Shown here: positions 22,272-34,538 of the stretch, in pieces
Numbering within the stretch: position 1 is the first letter of the stretch
How the letters are laid out: every line of letters begins with the position of its first letter
Source of the DNA: Knufia peltigerae
Lineage: Eukaryota; Ascomycota; Eurotiomycetes; Chaetothyriales; Trichomeriaceae
Reading direction: 5' to 3'
DNA length: 64,000 bases
Assembly (NCBI GenBank): GCA_030247855.1
Contig: JAPDRN010000066.1
Coordinates: forward strand, 62,001 to 126,000
Notes under the pieces: model-generated
Seen by the model: the letters and a program-made list of their open reading frames with translations, nothing else
What the model was told of the DNA's origin: nothing
Databases searched by the model: none
Made by a program: the position numbers and the translations under genes

Positions 22272-24840
22272 ATGGCTGAGAGTTACCACCCGCCCGGTAA
22301 TCGAACTGCACTCGGTCTTGAACGCGCACGTGTGGCATGCCAACGATGCCACGAGAAGAAGGTCCGGTGTGATGCGTTTAAGCAAACGCCATGCTCCGGA
22401 TGTGCCGCGAACGGCGCAAAGTGTGCACTCATTACCTCACAGCGCGGCCGGTAAGACTTTTCTAGGACCGTAGTCACCGCGACATGCTAGATCTCTGGCT
22501 GAGTGTTGCTATCATAGGTACACGCGGAAGCGACGAAATCTTCATTTCAATCGCGAGACACGTGACCATGAGACCTTGGATCCTGGCAAGCCTGCTGAAC
22601 AACCCGCCATCACCATCCAGCCTTGGCCTCAACAGAGCCCCAGCTCTGGACACCACCGTCCGTCGCCGCGAAGCCAAGAGGATGATGACGGCCCAGAGAT
22701 GCTCTACGCGCGAATAGCGGCAACCTCGGTCAGTGGTGAAGGAGAAACCATCCGCCCGTCTTGTGAGCCTTGTTTCTTGGGTGAGACTTTTAGTTTGACC
22801 TATGTTGTCCACGACGTGCTTGCACCCTTCTTCAGCAAAGGCTCGGCGTACCAGAAACGATTACATTTGCCTGTTGCCAACCCTGCACTGAGACAGCAGC
22901 CTCCCCTACGAGACAAACAAAGGGTTGCCAGTGCCCAGGTTGACCTCCTCAAGCGTCAGGAACTTCATGTGTCTCTGGAACCAGAGGCTCTGAACCACCT
23001 TATAGGTCTCTATTTTGACTTCTTTCATCCTGCCTTTCCAATCGTTGACAAGACGAAGTATCAGCGCGCTGAGCACGCCGATAAGTATTCTCAACTGGTA
23101 CTGAATGGGATTTTGATGATTGCTGTCACGCTCTGTGACAAGGCTGTTCTGAACACATTTGGCTTTGGCGATAGGCATGCGGCCCGCTTGGCTTTCTACA
23201 AGGCAGCGCGCTTCATATACGACTCGGACGCCGAGAACGACAAGCTGGATTCTATTCGTGGCCTCTTCCTCATGAGCTTCTGGTGGGGCGGTCCTAATGA
23301 GCAGAAAGACTCATGGCACTGGTTGGCCGTGGCCATCAGCCTGGCCCAAACACTTGGACTGCATAGAAGGTCTAGCGCTACTGATTACTTCCCGATCTCT
23401 GCTTCTGGGGGCTAACATCTTTGACAGTACCAAAACTTCCCGCATAGCGCAAAGCAAGGCTTCTGAGTGGAAAATATTATGGTGGTCCCTTCGGGTAGGC
23501 TTCGTGCTCCGAGATGCAGTTTTCAGATTTGTCACTCTCACTAACCAGCATTGCTTTGATAGATCCGCGATGTTCTCGTTAGTGCTTCCATTGGCCGTCC
23601 ACAACACATATGGCAGGGTGACAGCGACGTAGACCATGTCGGACCAGAAGATGTTGCAGCGCAATTGGAAGGCTCGAGTCCGGAAGCCTTTCACTACTTC
23701 ATTCAGACTGGGAAGCTTAGTTCAATCGGTACGTGGAAGAAATCGCGGATGCCATCGTCGCCTATGCGTTAATGTTGTGCTAGTCAGTCGAATCATTGCT
23801 TCGAGGTATTCATGTTCTCAAATACCATTTGCCCGAGAGGATCGAGCGAGCCTGGAAGATGCATTGTCCCAGTTTTACTCGGGGATTCCACCAGAGCTTC
23901 GTTTTGAATTTCTCGATGCCGAATCCAGGGAGGGACTGTGGGCTGCAATGTTGAACATGGCTTACAAGTGAGTTGATCAAAATCTCAACCGCATCGAAAT
24001 CTTATCGAACTCATGTGATTGTTTAGTTTTGCGATGATTCTATTGTGCCGTCCTACCCGTGCCCTGAGCGGCGAAGAACAGCTGCAGATATGGGGGAATC
24101 CTCGCAAGGCCGTAGCCGCGGCAAATAGCATCACCCGGACCACAGAGGACCTTTTATCTGCCTCAATAATGACCCTGTGTCAGGTTCATACGTAGGTTGC
24201 AGAATCTGAGTGTAATGGATAATTCCATTGCTGACTAGTCAATAGAATTGCCGCACTGTTCAATGCCCTGGCCATTCACGTCTACACGATATGTAACGCT
24301 GATGCTATTAACAAAGGTTTAGCTGAAACGAGAGCACGTGTATGCATGATAGGCCTTCAAGCCATGGAAGAAGCGTGGCCTGTTGGAACCTGGGTGCTCA
24401 GGTTGTTTGACAGCATCATGGCTCGACTGAAAGCGCCCGTTCGCACTTCTTCGGCGAACATTCCCAAGCAGAGGACACAGAATTGCGAACCTCAGTCTAG
24501 GGAGCCGAAAGAGCCGTTTACCAAAGACGCAACAACGGCGGTTGACTCGGCCCTGGAAGCCTCCGACCTAGCACCCGATCAACCCTTCATGGCAGATGCT
24601 GAAAATCCCCAAGACATCAGCCATGAGCATGATATCGACCAGTCGGTCTTCGATAACCGCTCGTTCGTCAATGATGGACAATGGGACCAGCCTTACACAG
24701 AGATGGATGCCCGGGTATTATCGAGCGTATTTGCATTTGAGGAATCCATGGACCGTGTTAGTGCAGATCAGGGCATTTTTTTGCAGTGGCTGGATGATGG
24801 TTTGCTGCAAGGAACGGACCTGAACTCATGGAGTAGGTAA
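22272..24840 (+). CDS. Zn2Cys6 fungal transcription factor 2
   Basis: Binuclear zinc-cluster regulator with seven exons: 22272-22450, 22518-23369, 23428-23494, 23563-23728, 23784-23967, 24027-24191 and 24246-24840, summing to 735 aa. The DNA-binding cysteines lie at about 23, 26, 33, 41, 44 and 51 (ACQRCHEKKVRCDAF and PCSGCAANGAKC). The basic linker YTRKRRNLHFNRE follows the first splice. The middle homology domain includes FFHPAFPIVDKTKY, LGLHRRSSTK (across a splice) and WWSLRIRDVLVSASIGRP. The tail is acidic and rich in Asp/Glu, as in activation domains. Divergence from cyclase 2 makes that gene a likely target (inference). Confidence 0.9.
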
Positions 24841-25132
24841 GATGCAAACCACTACCTCTCTCACAGCTCTTATGTCTTCTGCGGTGACCTTGGAAGTGTA
24901 CCCACAGGCTGGGTTTGGTCTATCAGTGTTTACGGCGCAGCGTATATTGGCATCATTGTGACTGTGAGTGGCCAAAATTCTCTAGGACGAACTATTAGGC
25001 GACACTGAGAAGATTCAACTCGGAAAACTATGTGAATTATGCTCTCCAAAGAATCAATAGCATCAATAGATGTATAACCAGAGTCCTGAGCTCTCAATGA
25101 TATTCTTTTTCGGTCTATGAGTGGATAGATCG

Positions 25133-27080
25133 TTATATTCGCCCCCTTGCAAGGAAAGAACTAGGAATCTGTACATGTTTGGCTCGTAAATATTCTGCCA
25201 GATTCTTTCCTAGCGCATCGTAACTTGAAGTGGCGGCTACGCCTCGATCCAGGTGATCTTTCAAGAGAAAATGGACAGCTACAAGATGTGGTTAGAGAAG
25301 CATAATGGCCAACCTGATAGAGCGAAGGACTTACAGCGAATATGGGGAAGCTCGAAGCGCTCGATGCGCTTTCCAGAATATGTATTCTGCAGAAGGGCTT
25401 TTAGGCCTTGGACCGAAAGGAGAGCCCGCAGCCATTCGTACTCGTCGTCGTTGGATACGAAAAAGCCAACATTTGCGTCAGACCCCTTGTCGCCGGATCG
25501 AGCATGAACCACATAACCCAAGGGAGCCGTGGTCGTGGGCCCGAAGCTCTCTAATGGGGAGACATCAACACTCTCCTCAATCTCCTGCTCAAACTGGTAG
25601 GGCACGGTGTCCGCCGGAGGGTCAATAGCGATATGCTTGTTGGCGAAAGGAACATGGGCGACGTGTTTAATGCGGTCGAGCGGCACTGTGGTGACAAAGT
25701 ATTCGAAGTATGGTTTGGGAAATCCATGTCTTTGCTCCATGCCAAACGTGGCTCCAGGATATGCTGACATGACCATATTTAAACAAGGCTTCAAGAAATT
25801 TCGAGGCGAGACAGGCTCAATTGTCCGTGCTTGAGCGAATATGCGGAAGTCGACCGTCGCGGCGTCCTGGCTGGCTGGGTTGATAGGACAATCGCCGGTC
25901 GTGGTGAACACAAGCTTGGAGAATTTGTCGGTGTCGAGGCAAAAGCGTAACTGTTCTTCCAACATTTTGGCTTTTTCTGCAATGTCGAGACCGGTCATGA
26001 AATAGTGGACCTCTGCCTGATATCCTCCCTTTGCTGTGATCCCGACCTTTGTGGTCGCCGGAGGTTTCTCATATCCCACATTGCAGACATAGACCAAGTC
26101 TGGTCCCGTTTGCTCCATCTTGATCTGGTCAACTATGGCCACCACGTCCGAGTTGTAATAACGTTTTCCCTGAAGCTCATAGAGTAGCTGAGCTCTCACG
26201 GTGTTCAAGGAAACTTCTCCACCAACCTCTGGCCGATCCTCCATTCCGATCTCGAATGTGCCATCATGACGGATAGAGGCAATCGGCAACCCAAGAAGAG
26301 GCGTGGGCCCCCGCCGCATAGTCTTGAATCCAGAATAGTTGCCTCCCGTGACGTAGTACGAGCATTCGATTAGATGACCAGCAATGAGGGCATGAGCCAG
26401 CTCCGAGAGAGATTCTCGCGTCCAGTCATGCCAGTATGCAGCCGCCGCCATGGTAGGGGCTGCATCGGCTACCCTGCCACAGACAACGATGTCTGCGCCT
26501 TGGCGAAATGCTTCAGTGATACCCCAGCTGCCTAGATAGCATTGTGCATAGATGGGCTCAAACTCCCAGGACTCAATTTGTTGACCTTTAGAGGAATGTT
26601 AGTGTTCATCTTACTGTGATTCTAGAGATACTGACCTGTGGTAATGTTGCGAAACTTTAGGCCCTCTTTGCGACCCTGCTGAATGACATCGTACACTTCG
26701 TCGCCTTCCACCCATGCGGCTTTCAGATTCAGACTCTGCTCTTTGATCATCCGCTCTAGCTCCAGATATAGCTTTTCCGTGTCACTACAGCCTGCATTGA
26801 CCGCCAACTTGATGCCATTGCGAGATATATCTTGCAAGCACGGTCCAATTGACTCTAGGAAGTTCGCCTCGAATTGTGCTTCCAGTTCCTCCGTCTGACT
26901 GTCGATCCCAGAAGCTTTCATAGCGCCTCTGGATGCCATATTATACTCTGACATCCAGTCGCCAACAATAAAGTCAATGTCATTCCGTTTGGCAAGAACG
27001 GCCATGTTCTCTGAAAGGTCGGTCACTGCCCCCATAGAATTTCCGATGCGCGCTGCGCGTCTGACATTGAGAGAACCCAT
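25133..27080 (-). CDS. AtuA-like (DUF1446) family protein
   Basis: Homologue of AtuA, a protein of bacterial acyclic-terpene (citronellol/geraniol) utilisation whose reaction is not established. Three exons (26636-27080, 25335-26585, 25133-25278) give 613 aa. Blocks in order: MGSLNVRRAARIGN start, DFIVGDWMSEYNMA, GADIVVCGRVADAAPTM, ECSYYVTGGNYSGFK, and the hallmark VVHARSGDKGSDANVGFF near residue 490. The last exon supplies SVHFLLKDHLDRGVAATSSY, the expected C-terminus. An alternative in-frame start 12 codons upstream (27116) exists. The gene is divergent from an MFS carrier. Participation in branched or terpenoid acyl breakdown is an inference from the family name. Confidence 0.9.
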
Positions 27081-27745
27081 TGTGTTACTGGTATTTGACG
27101 TGGGCTTCGATAACAACTAACTATCAGATTGTACGAGCTCGATGGTGTACTCACTGGGAAGCATGGAGAATAACTGTCTAAGTATACGATTCTGCGGTGT
27201 GAAATTTATTACCTATAAGCGACTGCCGAGGTCAGCATGGTTCGAAGCTAGAGAGTTTGGATCCGGGCCTATGATCGGCGTCCTAGTTAGGGTCGAGGGG
27301 ATTGATTCACTTGAAGTCACCGGTCTTGGATTGTCATCGGCTTCGGATCTGGCTACATTCAGGGAGGTTCCAGGTCTTCGGTTACGTAAATGCCGGCCGG
27401 CGACTTGGAAACAGTCGTGATAGGACAGCTGTAAAGATTGGGCGTCCTACCATCGTGGGCCCGGCCGAGCCTTCAAGGCCAATTGCAACTTCGCTTTGCG
27501 ACAACCCACGGATTCGACCTCCACGAATGCCAGGCATGAAGGTTGAGTTTGTGCACAAAGCTTGCGTGGAATCTAAGTATCACAACATGGACTACCCCAG
27601 GGGGAAATCTGAGAGCTCCACATACGCGGTAGTGTCTATATAGTGGTCTTCCCCAGGCACTGAGTCAATCATTCCCTCACAATCGTCGCCGTCAAAGCAA
27701 GACAGCCGATAACAAAACAGATTACAGCAAGAACAAGCAGCGAAA
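27081..27745. promoter_or_regulatory. Divergent promoter: AtuA-like / MFS carrier
   Basis: This 665-bp region separates two outward-facing genes. A perfect 10-bp palindrome GCCGGCCGGC lies at 27392-27401, about midway, and GGCCCGGCCGAGC near 27459. Short open frames here show no domain. Confidence 0.5.
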
Positions 27746-29637
27746 ATGAAGGGCAAGGTCACGTCTTTCAATTTCATTCTCGTATTCTTCGTCTCCCTGG
27801 GCTCCTTTCTTTATGGCTTCAACTCTTCCATCATGGGAACGGTGTTTGGCCTACCATATTTCTATTCATATTTCAACCTGGACACAACCGGCCCAAGGGC
27901 AAGTTTCACCAATAACATTCTAGGTGGTAAGGACAATGTGCTTCCTTCCACGGTCAATGGACTAATTGAATTGTCTGTCTCAGCTTGCAATGGTCTTTAT
28001 TCTGCCGGTGGTATTTTTGGATGCATCTGCCTTCCGTGGCTGGCCAATTCCCTCGGCCGAAAAGTTACCATCCAGATCACCTGCGCGGTATGCGTTGTTG
28101 CAGCCACCCTGCAGTGTGCGGCGGTCCAGATTGCTATGTTGTTGGTGGGAAGATTCTTTGGTGGATTTGGGTAAGTTATGACTTCTCCTATCTCACACAC
28201 TGAGTAGCCTCGGCTGACCATCAAACTCCGTAGCGCCGCCATGATGAACTGCATCGTCCCCTTGTATATGTCAGAAGTGTCTCCCCCAGCTCAACGTGGC
28301 AGGCTTGTTGGCCAGCATGGCTTCCTGCTTGTCATGGGTTATGCTCTTGCTGGCTGGACTGGCTTGGGTTGTTATTTCGAGACAAATCCTCAGGTCCAAT
28401 GGCGCCTCTGTCTTGGTCTACAACGTAAGAGAAGTGGAAATCAAATATATCATGATGCTTTTCTAACTAAGCCACAGTGGTTGCACCACTTATACTGGCA
28501 CTAGGGAGCCCCTGGATACCTGAGTCTCCAAGATTCCTGCTCAAACAAGATCGCGCAGCAGAGGCGTTGGACCTCTTACGCCGTCTTCACGAATCCCCTA
28601 ACGATCCAAACTATTTGATGGCTCGTGAGGAGTGCGCACAAATCCAGAATCAGCTACGTGCTGATGCACTTATGCCTAAAGGCTTCTTGGCTACTCTTAG
28701 AGTTCCGTCGTATCGGAATCGCTTTTTGCTTGGAATTTTTGTTCAGTATGCACAGTTTATTCCTAGAGATATCCTCTGCTGATCCTGGTATAGGTTCTTG
28801 GCCCAGTCCACTGGTGTACTAGTCGTCAACAACTACCAAGTTATCCTCCTTAATGGTTTGGGAGTGACAGGTTTTATGCCCTTATTACTGTACGCGGTCT
28901 ACGCGAGCTGGGCCGCGGTGCTCAACTGTGTCTCGGCGTTCATCGTGGACAGAGCAGGCCGCGTGCGCATGCTCTGCATCGGTCTTGTACGTTTGCTGTG
29001 ACTCCCATTTCAAAATTTGCAGAGCTGATTCCCTCAACCGTAGACCGGCTGCTCTTTGATGATGACGGTCTATACTGCTCTTGTCGCGTCATTTTCCGGA
29101 ACCAGTAACAAGGCGGGACAGGCTTGTGCCGTTCTCTTCTTGTATCTTTTCGTCACATTCTATGCCTCCTGCATTGATGCTGTCAGCTATGTCTACTGCT
29201 CGGAAATTTTCCCAACTGAACTTCGCGCCGGCGGCATGAGCGCCTCTGTTGCTACCTTGTTTGCCACTACTCTTCGTATGTTCATCTCTCGATACAGACT
29301 GGTACATTTATGCTTATCAAATTTAGTGTATACTCAACCCGCACCAACAGCTTTCGCAAACATTGGGTGGAAGTACTACCTAATCTTCATCCTGGTCCCC
29401 ATTCTCGGCGTTCCGATCCTATACTATATTGCTCCAGAAACAAAAGGCCTGAGCCTGGAAGAGGTTGCTGCTTGCTTCGGAGATGAGGTCGCCATGGATC
29501 TCACCCACATGTCCAAAGAGGAGCGCGAGCTAGTGGATCAGGAGTTGTTGAATGGCCACATCAGTGCTACGGACATTCCACGTGCTAATGATAAGCATAT
29601 GGCGATGGCAAAAGATGAACAAAGAGAAGTGGCTTGA
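27746..29637 (+). CDS. MFS sugar-type transporter
   Basis: Twelve-helix major facilitator of the sugar porter type. Six exons (27746-28170, 28234-28424, 28478-28745, 28794-28986, 29044-29275, 29327-29637) give 539 aa. The signature LPWLANSLGRKVTIQ after helix 2, the PAQRGRLVG loop, PWIPESPRFL before the central loop, FLAQSTGVLVVNNYQ, the VDRAGRVRML loop and APETKGLSLEEV near the C-terminus are all present. The fifth intron (29276-29326, 51 nt) is stop-free and in frame. Retaining it would disrupt helix 10, and splicing restores TTLLYTQPAPTAFANIGWKYY across its ends. The carrier is divergent from the AtuA-like gene. The substrate may be a sugar or an organic acid. Confidence 0.92.
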
Positions 29638-30308
29638 TATTGAAAGACACATATCTTGAATTCTAGGTAATAGGGGAATGGTGGTACGGAGTGATCCAAA
29701 TCGCACAACAAAGGGCCTGGGAGATCTCCTTCACAACAAAACAAAACAACCTAGAAAACACAAATTCGGGTCTAGGGTAAAAAAGAATTCTAGTATACAT
29801 TCTTACCTACTACAGCCCCGTACTTTGCGTCACTGCGGTCAATATTATGAATTTGCTCTGTTAAAAAATGCACAATGATATCTCCCTAAGCAAGAGTCGA
29901 AGATCCTCTTTTACGTTTTCCTATATGCAGCGGCGGGAGCACCTGAAATTACAATACTTTAGCCTCGAAGCCCTTAACAAAATCGGCACTATCTCGGATG
30001 CTGAGACTGAGGTGAGTATTCGCATTCCCAGAATGGCCCCAGGTGGCACTGTCGATACAGAGGGCCACCAAGAACAGACTCGACTACTTGACTGACTGTA
30101 TGATACCGCACGCTGCCCAGGTATATCGTCCGACTCTCAAAACTAGATGACGAGTAGAAGATACCAGACTAACTCTGGACTGTTGAGAACTCTGATATCA
30201 TCAACAAGCGAGTCAAAACGCTGGTCTTGGAGGCATATTTCTTCAATTTGCAGTAGGCGATAGTGGACTTGAAGTACAAGTTCAGAATTTACGGGTGTAT
30301 TTCCTAAT
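29638..30308. other. Intergenic, convergent gene ends
   Basis: This 671-bp region lies between the stops of the MFS carrier and SDR2. It is moderately AT-rich with A-rich runs near 29735. I see no coding or RNA signal. Confidence 0.45.
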
Positions 30309-31135
30309 CTACACACCTCTGCCACCATCTACATCCAAATTGACTCCTGTAATGAAGGCGCTCTCGTCACTTGCGAGATACAAAGCCGCATGAGCGACAT
30401 CATAGGGATCTGCAAGTCTACCTAGTGGGACATTGCCGATGAACTTATTGCGGTTCTCAGGTGTGTCTTCCACCCCAACAAATGTCGAGAAGAGCCCAGT
30501 GCCTGAAAGAAGAGGGCAGAGTCCATTAAATCGAATCTGATTAGCTCCAAACTCTGCAGCCAGACCTCTTGTAGCCTATTTTATCAATATGTATCAGTCG
30601 TAGTTACATCAAGATCAAGTCTCGCACTCACATTGGCAACGGCAGCTTTGCTGGCATTATACCAGACCAATCCTGGCCTGGGTCTCGTACTTCCGATGCT
30701 CGCAACGTTGATTACCGACCCGCCTTTGCCTTGCTCTACCATTTTGGAGACGAAAATGTTGACACTGTGGTAAACACTCTCCAAATTGACGGCAATGCAC
30801 TTCTGAAAGTCCGAAGTGGTTACTGTGAGAGTCGGTTTGTTCCGATAGCTTGCACCGGCATTGTTGACGAGAATGTCGATGGAACCGAACTTGGACAAGA
30901 CAAATTCCAGAGCGTTCTTCCAGGCAGCCTCTGACGTGACGTCCAGGTTGAGGTAGTGAATGTTGAGATACTTGCTTGCAACAGCTTCTCCATTCTGGTC
31001 GTTGATATCGGCCGCAATAACATCTGCCCCATGAGCGGCAAAGAGCGTGGCAATGGCAGCACCGAACCCGCTACCAGCACCCGTCACCAGTGCAATTTTA
31101 CCAACAAGCCGTTGAGCTTTAGGTTCCTGCGCCAT
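30309..31135 (-). CDS. Short-chain dehydrogenase/reductase, SDR2
   Basis: Classical SDR in two exons (30632-31135 and 30309-30575, in phase), 256 aa. The cofactor loop is TGAGSGFGAA (GxxxGxG with Phe in place of the usual Ile). VNNAGASYR, the catalytic Ser region INVASIGS and the active-site WYNASKAAV follow. The C-terminus FITGVNLDVDGGRGV is the usual SDR end. It is divergent from the flavin monooxygenase across 688 bp. An alcohol-to-ketone step feeding the monooxygenase would make sense as a pair, but that is inference. Confidence 0.92.
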
Positions 31136-31823
31136 TTTCCTTCAATTGCAGATCCTGGTAATTTGTGTGTAGTTGTGCGTAAAATATTATTGACTTATAC
31201 TGTAGAGGTAGGCTCTGGCCGAAATTTAGGCAATGAGACTCTCGATATGACCCAAACGTACCGAAGCCTTGTTAATATTGTTCAGTTGACATGGGCCCTT
31301 ATAGTGAACGGTGACTCGATGATGGGGAGTTTCGCGTACTTGGCTCAATAACAAGCCGACCGACCGATATAATCTTGTGATACCGAACTAGATCTCTAGA
31401 GTCCGCCAGAGTGGTAACGGCAGGCACTTCACACCCAAATGAATGAAGGGATATCCCTGAGCCTCGGCTGTTCATGCTCTGTCAGGCTGGTTGGCACGAG
31501 CGAGATGCCGAGATCATGAAGCCGGTGAATTCGGCAATTTGCCCACAAAGAGGTCACGCAACCCCGGATTTACCTTGCCTGCGCGTTAACATGGGTGCCT
31601 TCTCCTTTGGCACGGTCGATTGGGAAGAGTCCCGGATTGCCGTGCTGTACGCTTGTCGGTGTCTTGCACATCGACTCTCGTGACCAAGCCATTAAATTAC
31701 TGGCCTAGAAGTTTCCTATATTCTCCAGAAAAGTGATCTTGTCAATCATCTCTCGACCACAAACGTAATAACAAACTTCAAATCTAAGAGCTAATCTATC
31801 GGGCTTACACCCAGCTTCGCAGC
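31136..31823. promoter_or_regulatory. Divergent promoter: SDR2 / flavin monooxygenase
   Basis: This 688-bp region lies between two outward-facing starts. A tandem GCCGACCGACCGAT stretch occurs near 31355. No coding feature is recognised. Confidence 0.45.
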
Positions 31824-33921
31824 ATGGTCGCACCATCGACTGAATCTACAGTACCTTCCTTGAGCGAACACAAGGGAGTAATTCCAAAACATGTTGGTAG
31901 CAACAAGCCAGGAATTCAATATCCTTCTTCAGAGAAGAGACCTGCTTTCTCACCCGAGTGGGTTATCTCAGCGCCGTCAGGATACAAGATTTCAGAGCAT
32001 TTGATCGGCGAGCCACCGATCAGCAAAGAACCATTCCGGATCCTGTGTATAGGTGCTGGGGCATCCGGGATCGACTTTCTGCATCATGCTGTCACCTTGA
32101 ATGCGCTCCAGGGTCTCCAGGTTGAGGTCTTTTGTTATGAGAAAAACCATGATGTTGGTGGAACTTGGCTGGAAAACAGGCAAGCCATCCTTAGTTTGGA
32201 TCGCTATGGTTGAAAACTGGCTAATATACGATAGGTATCCCGGTTGTGCCTGTGACATTCCCAGTGTCAGCTACCAGTTCTCCTGGAAACCAAAGTCCGA
32301 TTGGACGAGTTTCTACTCTGGCAGCAGGGAGATCTGGCAGTATATGCGTGATATCGTTGACGAAGAGGATCTAATGAAATATATTCAGCTGTCTACAGAG
32401 GTCACAAATGCAGCTTGGAACGAGAAGAAGTCTCGGTGGGTGGTGCAATCTCGCACCAAAGAAGACCGCAAGATTCGAGAAGAGGAATTTCATTTTATCG
32501 CTAACGCCTCGGGCTTTCTCAAGTATGTGTCCTCGTGGCCCAACGAAGTTTTCTTACTTATTTGAATGTTCAGTGCATGGAAGTGGCCGGATATACCGGG
32601 GTTGCATGAGTTCAAGGGCAAACTTTACCATACTGCCACCTACGATGATTCTGTTGATTTGAAAGGAAAACGTGTTGCTGTCATTGGCAGTGGAAGTTCT
32701 GGAGTTCAGACGGTGGCAACCATTTGCAAAGATGTTGACAAGCTCTATCACTGGGTCCGAAGTCCAATCTGGGTGACAGCCGGTTATGGATCAAAATATG
32801 CAAGCGATTCAGGCGAAAATTTCGATTGTAAGTTCAAAGTTGTCAAGTAGGGACGATCTGTCTCTAACGTGACCCAGATTCGGAGGAACAAAAGGCCTCC
32901 TGGGGTAAGGACAAGGGTGAATATCTCAGGTACCGGAAGATGGTGGAGAGAGAATTGAATATCCGATTCAAGTTCATATTGCGGAATACCAAAGAGGCTC
33001 AAGAGGCGCTAGAAGTGAGTTATTCCACGACAACTTACACCTAGTCTGGCTTGCTGACCAAAGTTATCGTAGTACTCATATGAGGAGATGTCAAGGAGGT
33101 TGTCGTATGACCAGGAGTTGATATCACACATCATTCCTACGACTTTCAACGTCGGATGCCGCCGTCCGACTCCTGGAACTGGATATCTCGAGGCTTTAAC
33201 ATCTCCCAAATCCAAAGTCTATTTTGAGACGGTTCATTCAATCACCCCTGGAGGGTTCAAGCAAACATCAAATAGTGAAGAAGTACCAGTGGACGTCATT
33301 ATCTGTGCGACAGGTTTCGACACGTCCTTCCGACCTCGATATCCGGTCATTGGCTTGAACGGCACTAACATCAGCGACCTTTGGCAGGACCATGCCCTTG
33401 GGTATATCAGCACAGGCGTCCCAGACATCCCAAACTACTTCACTTATTTTGGACCTTACGGCCCAGTTGCTCAGGGCTCCCTTCTCCCTGTGGCTACTGC
33501 GCTCTCCCACAACTTGGTTGCCATCATCAAGAAGATGCGCATAGAGCACATCAGGCGACTCTCGCCCAAACCAAGTGTTGTTGCGGATTTCGGTGAACAC
33601 GCTAAGACATATCATAACCGTACTGCCTGGACAGACGGATGCCGGAGCTGGTTCAAGCAAGGCCGGGTAGATGCAAACCCAATCGTTTGGCCGGGAACCC
33701 GACTACATTACTTTGATGTGCTAGCATCCCCCAGGTTCGAAGATTACGACATTCAATATCTCAGTGGAAACAGATGGGGATGGCTAGGTAATGGCTTTTC
33801 CACGATCGAATACAACGATGGTGATTTAACCTACTATCTGGGAGAGGAGCCAGCTGTGGATGAAAAGAAAAGTATCACGAATGGTGAAACCACCAAGAAA
33901 ACAGCAGAGATTGGAATATAA
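31824..33921 (+). CDS. Flavin monooxygenase, Baeyer-Villiger type
   Basis: FAD/NADPH monooxygenase that should insert oxygen next to a ketone or at a heteroatom. Five exons (31824-32179, 32235-32522, 32574-32827, 32878-33014, 33073-33921) give 627 aa. The first Rossmann motif CIGAGASGIDF is near residue 75, preceded by a 70-residue extension common in fungal BVMOs. WLENRYPGCACDIPS, the fingerprint-like FKGKLYHTATYDD, the second nucleotide motif VIGSGSSGVQ and the ATGFD block follow. The first intron uses a GC donor (GCAAGC at 32180). Pairing with SDR2 suggests alcohol to ketone to ester conversion (inference). Confidence 0.91.
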
Positions 33922-34538
33922 CCTCCGAGTAGAGTGGCTTGAAAGGTGGCAGGGCTTATCGAGAATTTTGTCTTCGTAGCCCTGTAATACATCATCTGAT
34001 TTTTATCAAATCATAGCTGTAAGCTTGATTATGAATCTTTCTCGCAGCCTAGGATGATCTTTACATCAGCTACGATCGAGATATGTGATTATCAAAGGTT
34101 CGAAGAAGAGAAATTGTATCTCGATACAAGGAACAATGTGTAAGGGGGACCTGTGACATTCCGATTAATTGTAAATTAGAAATGTTCTCAACGAGGATAA
34201 CTTTACGGCGATTGCTTGGTTGATAGATCCAGGGGCCGACAGAGTTCAAATTCATGGAGTAAGAACATCGGTTTTGTTTAGTTCTCACTAATAATGCATG
34301 CTCCTGGAAGCCGACTAAACTTCCCCAGCCGGCTGGAAGGAAACGCCCGGCATCTTGACCCCTACCTCGAAAACCGAGTTGTTCGACATGAGTTCCGATA
34401 TCGGCAGGTAGGCAGCCGAATCGAGTATGCGCTGCGTTTGACAACGAAGATGTTATACTTCATCAAGAAGGGTCGCTATATAAATGGAACAAGAATGGGT
34501 TCGGCCATTGACAGAAAGCTATCTGAGGTTGCAACAAA
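33922..34538. promoter_or_regulatory. Upstream region of ICL/PEPM-family gene
   Basis: This 617-bp gap holds a perfect 12-bp palindrome CCAGCCGGCTGG at 34325-34336, about 200 bp before the next start, and a TATAAA-like tract (ctatataaatgg) near 34475. I see no gene. Confidence 0.45.
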
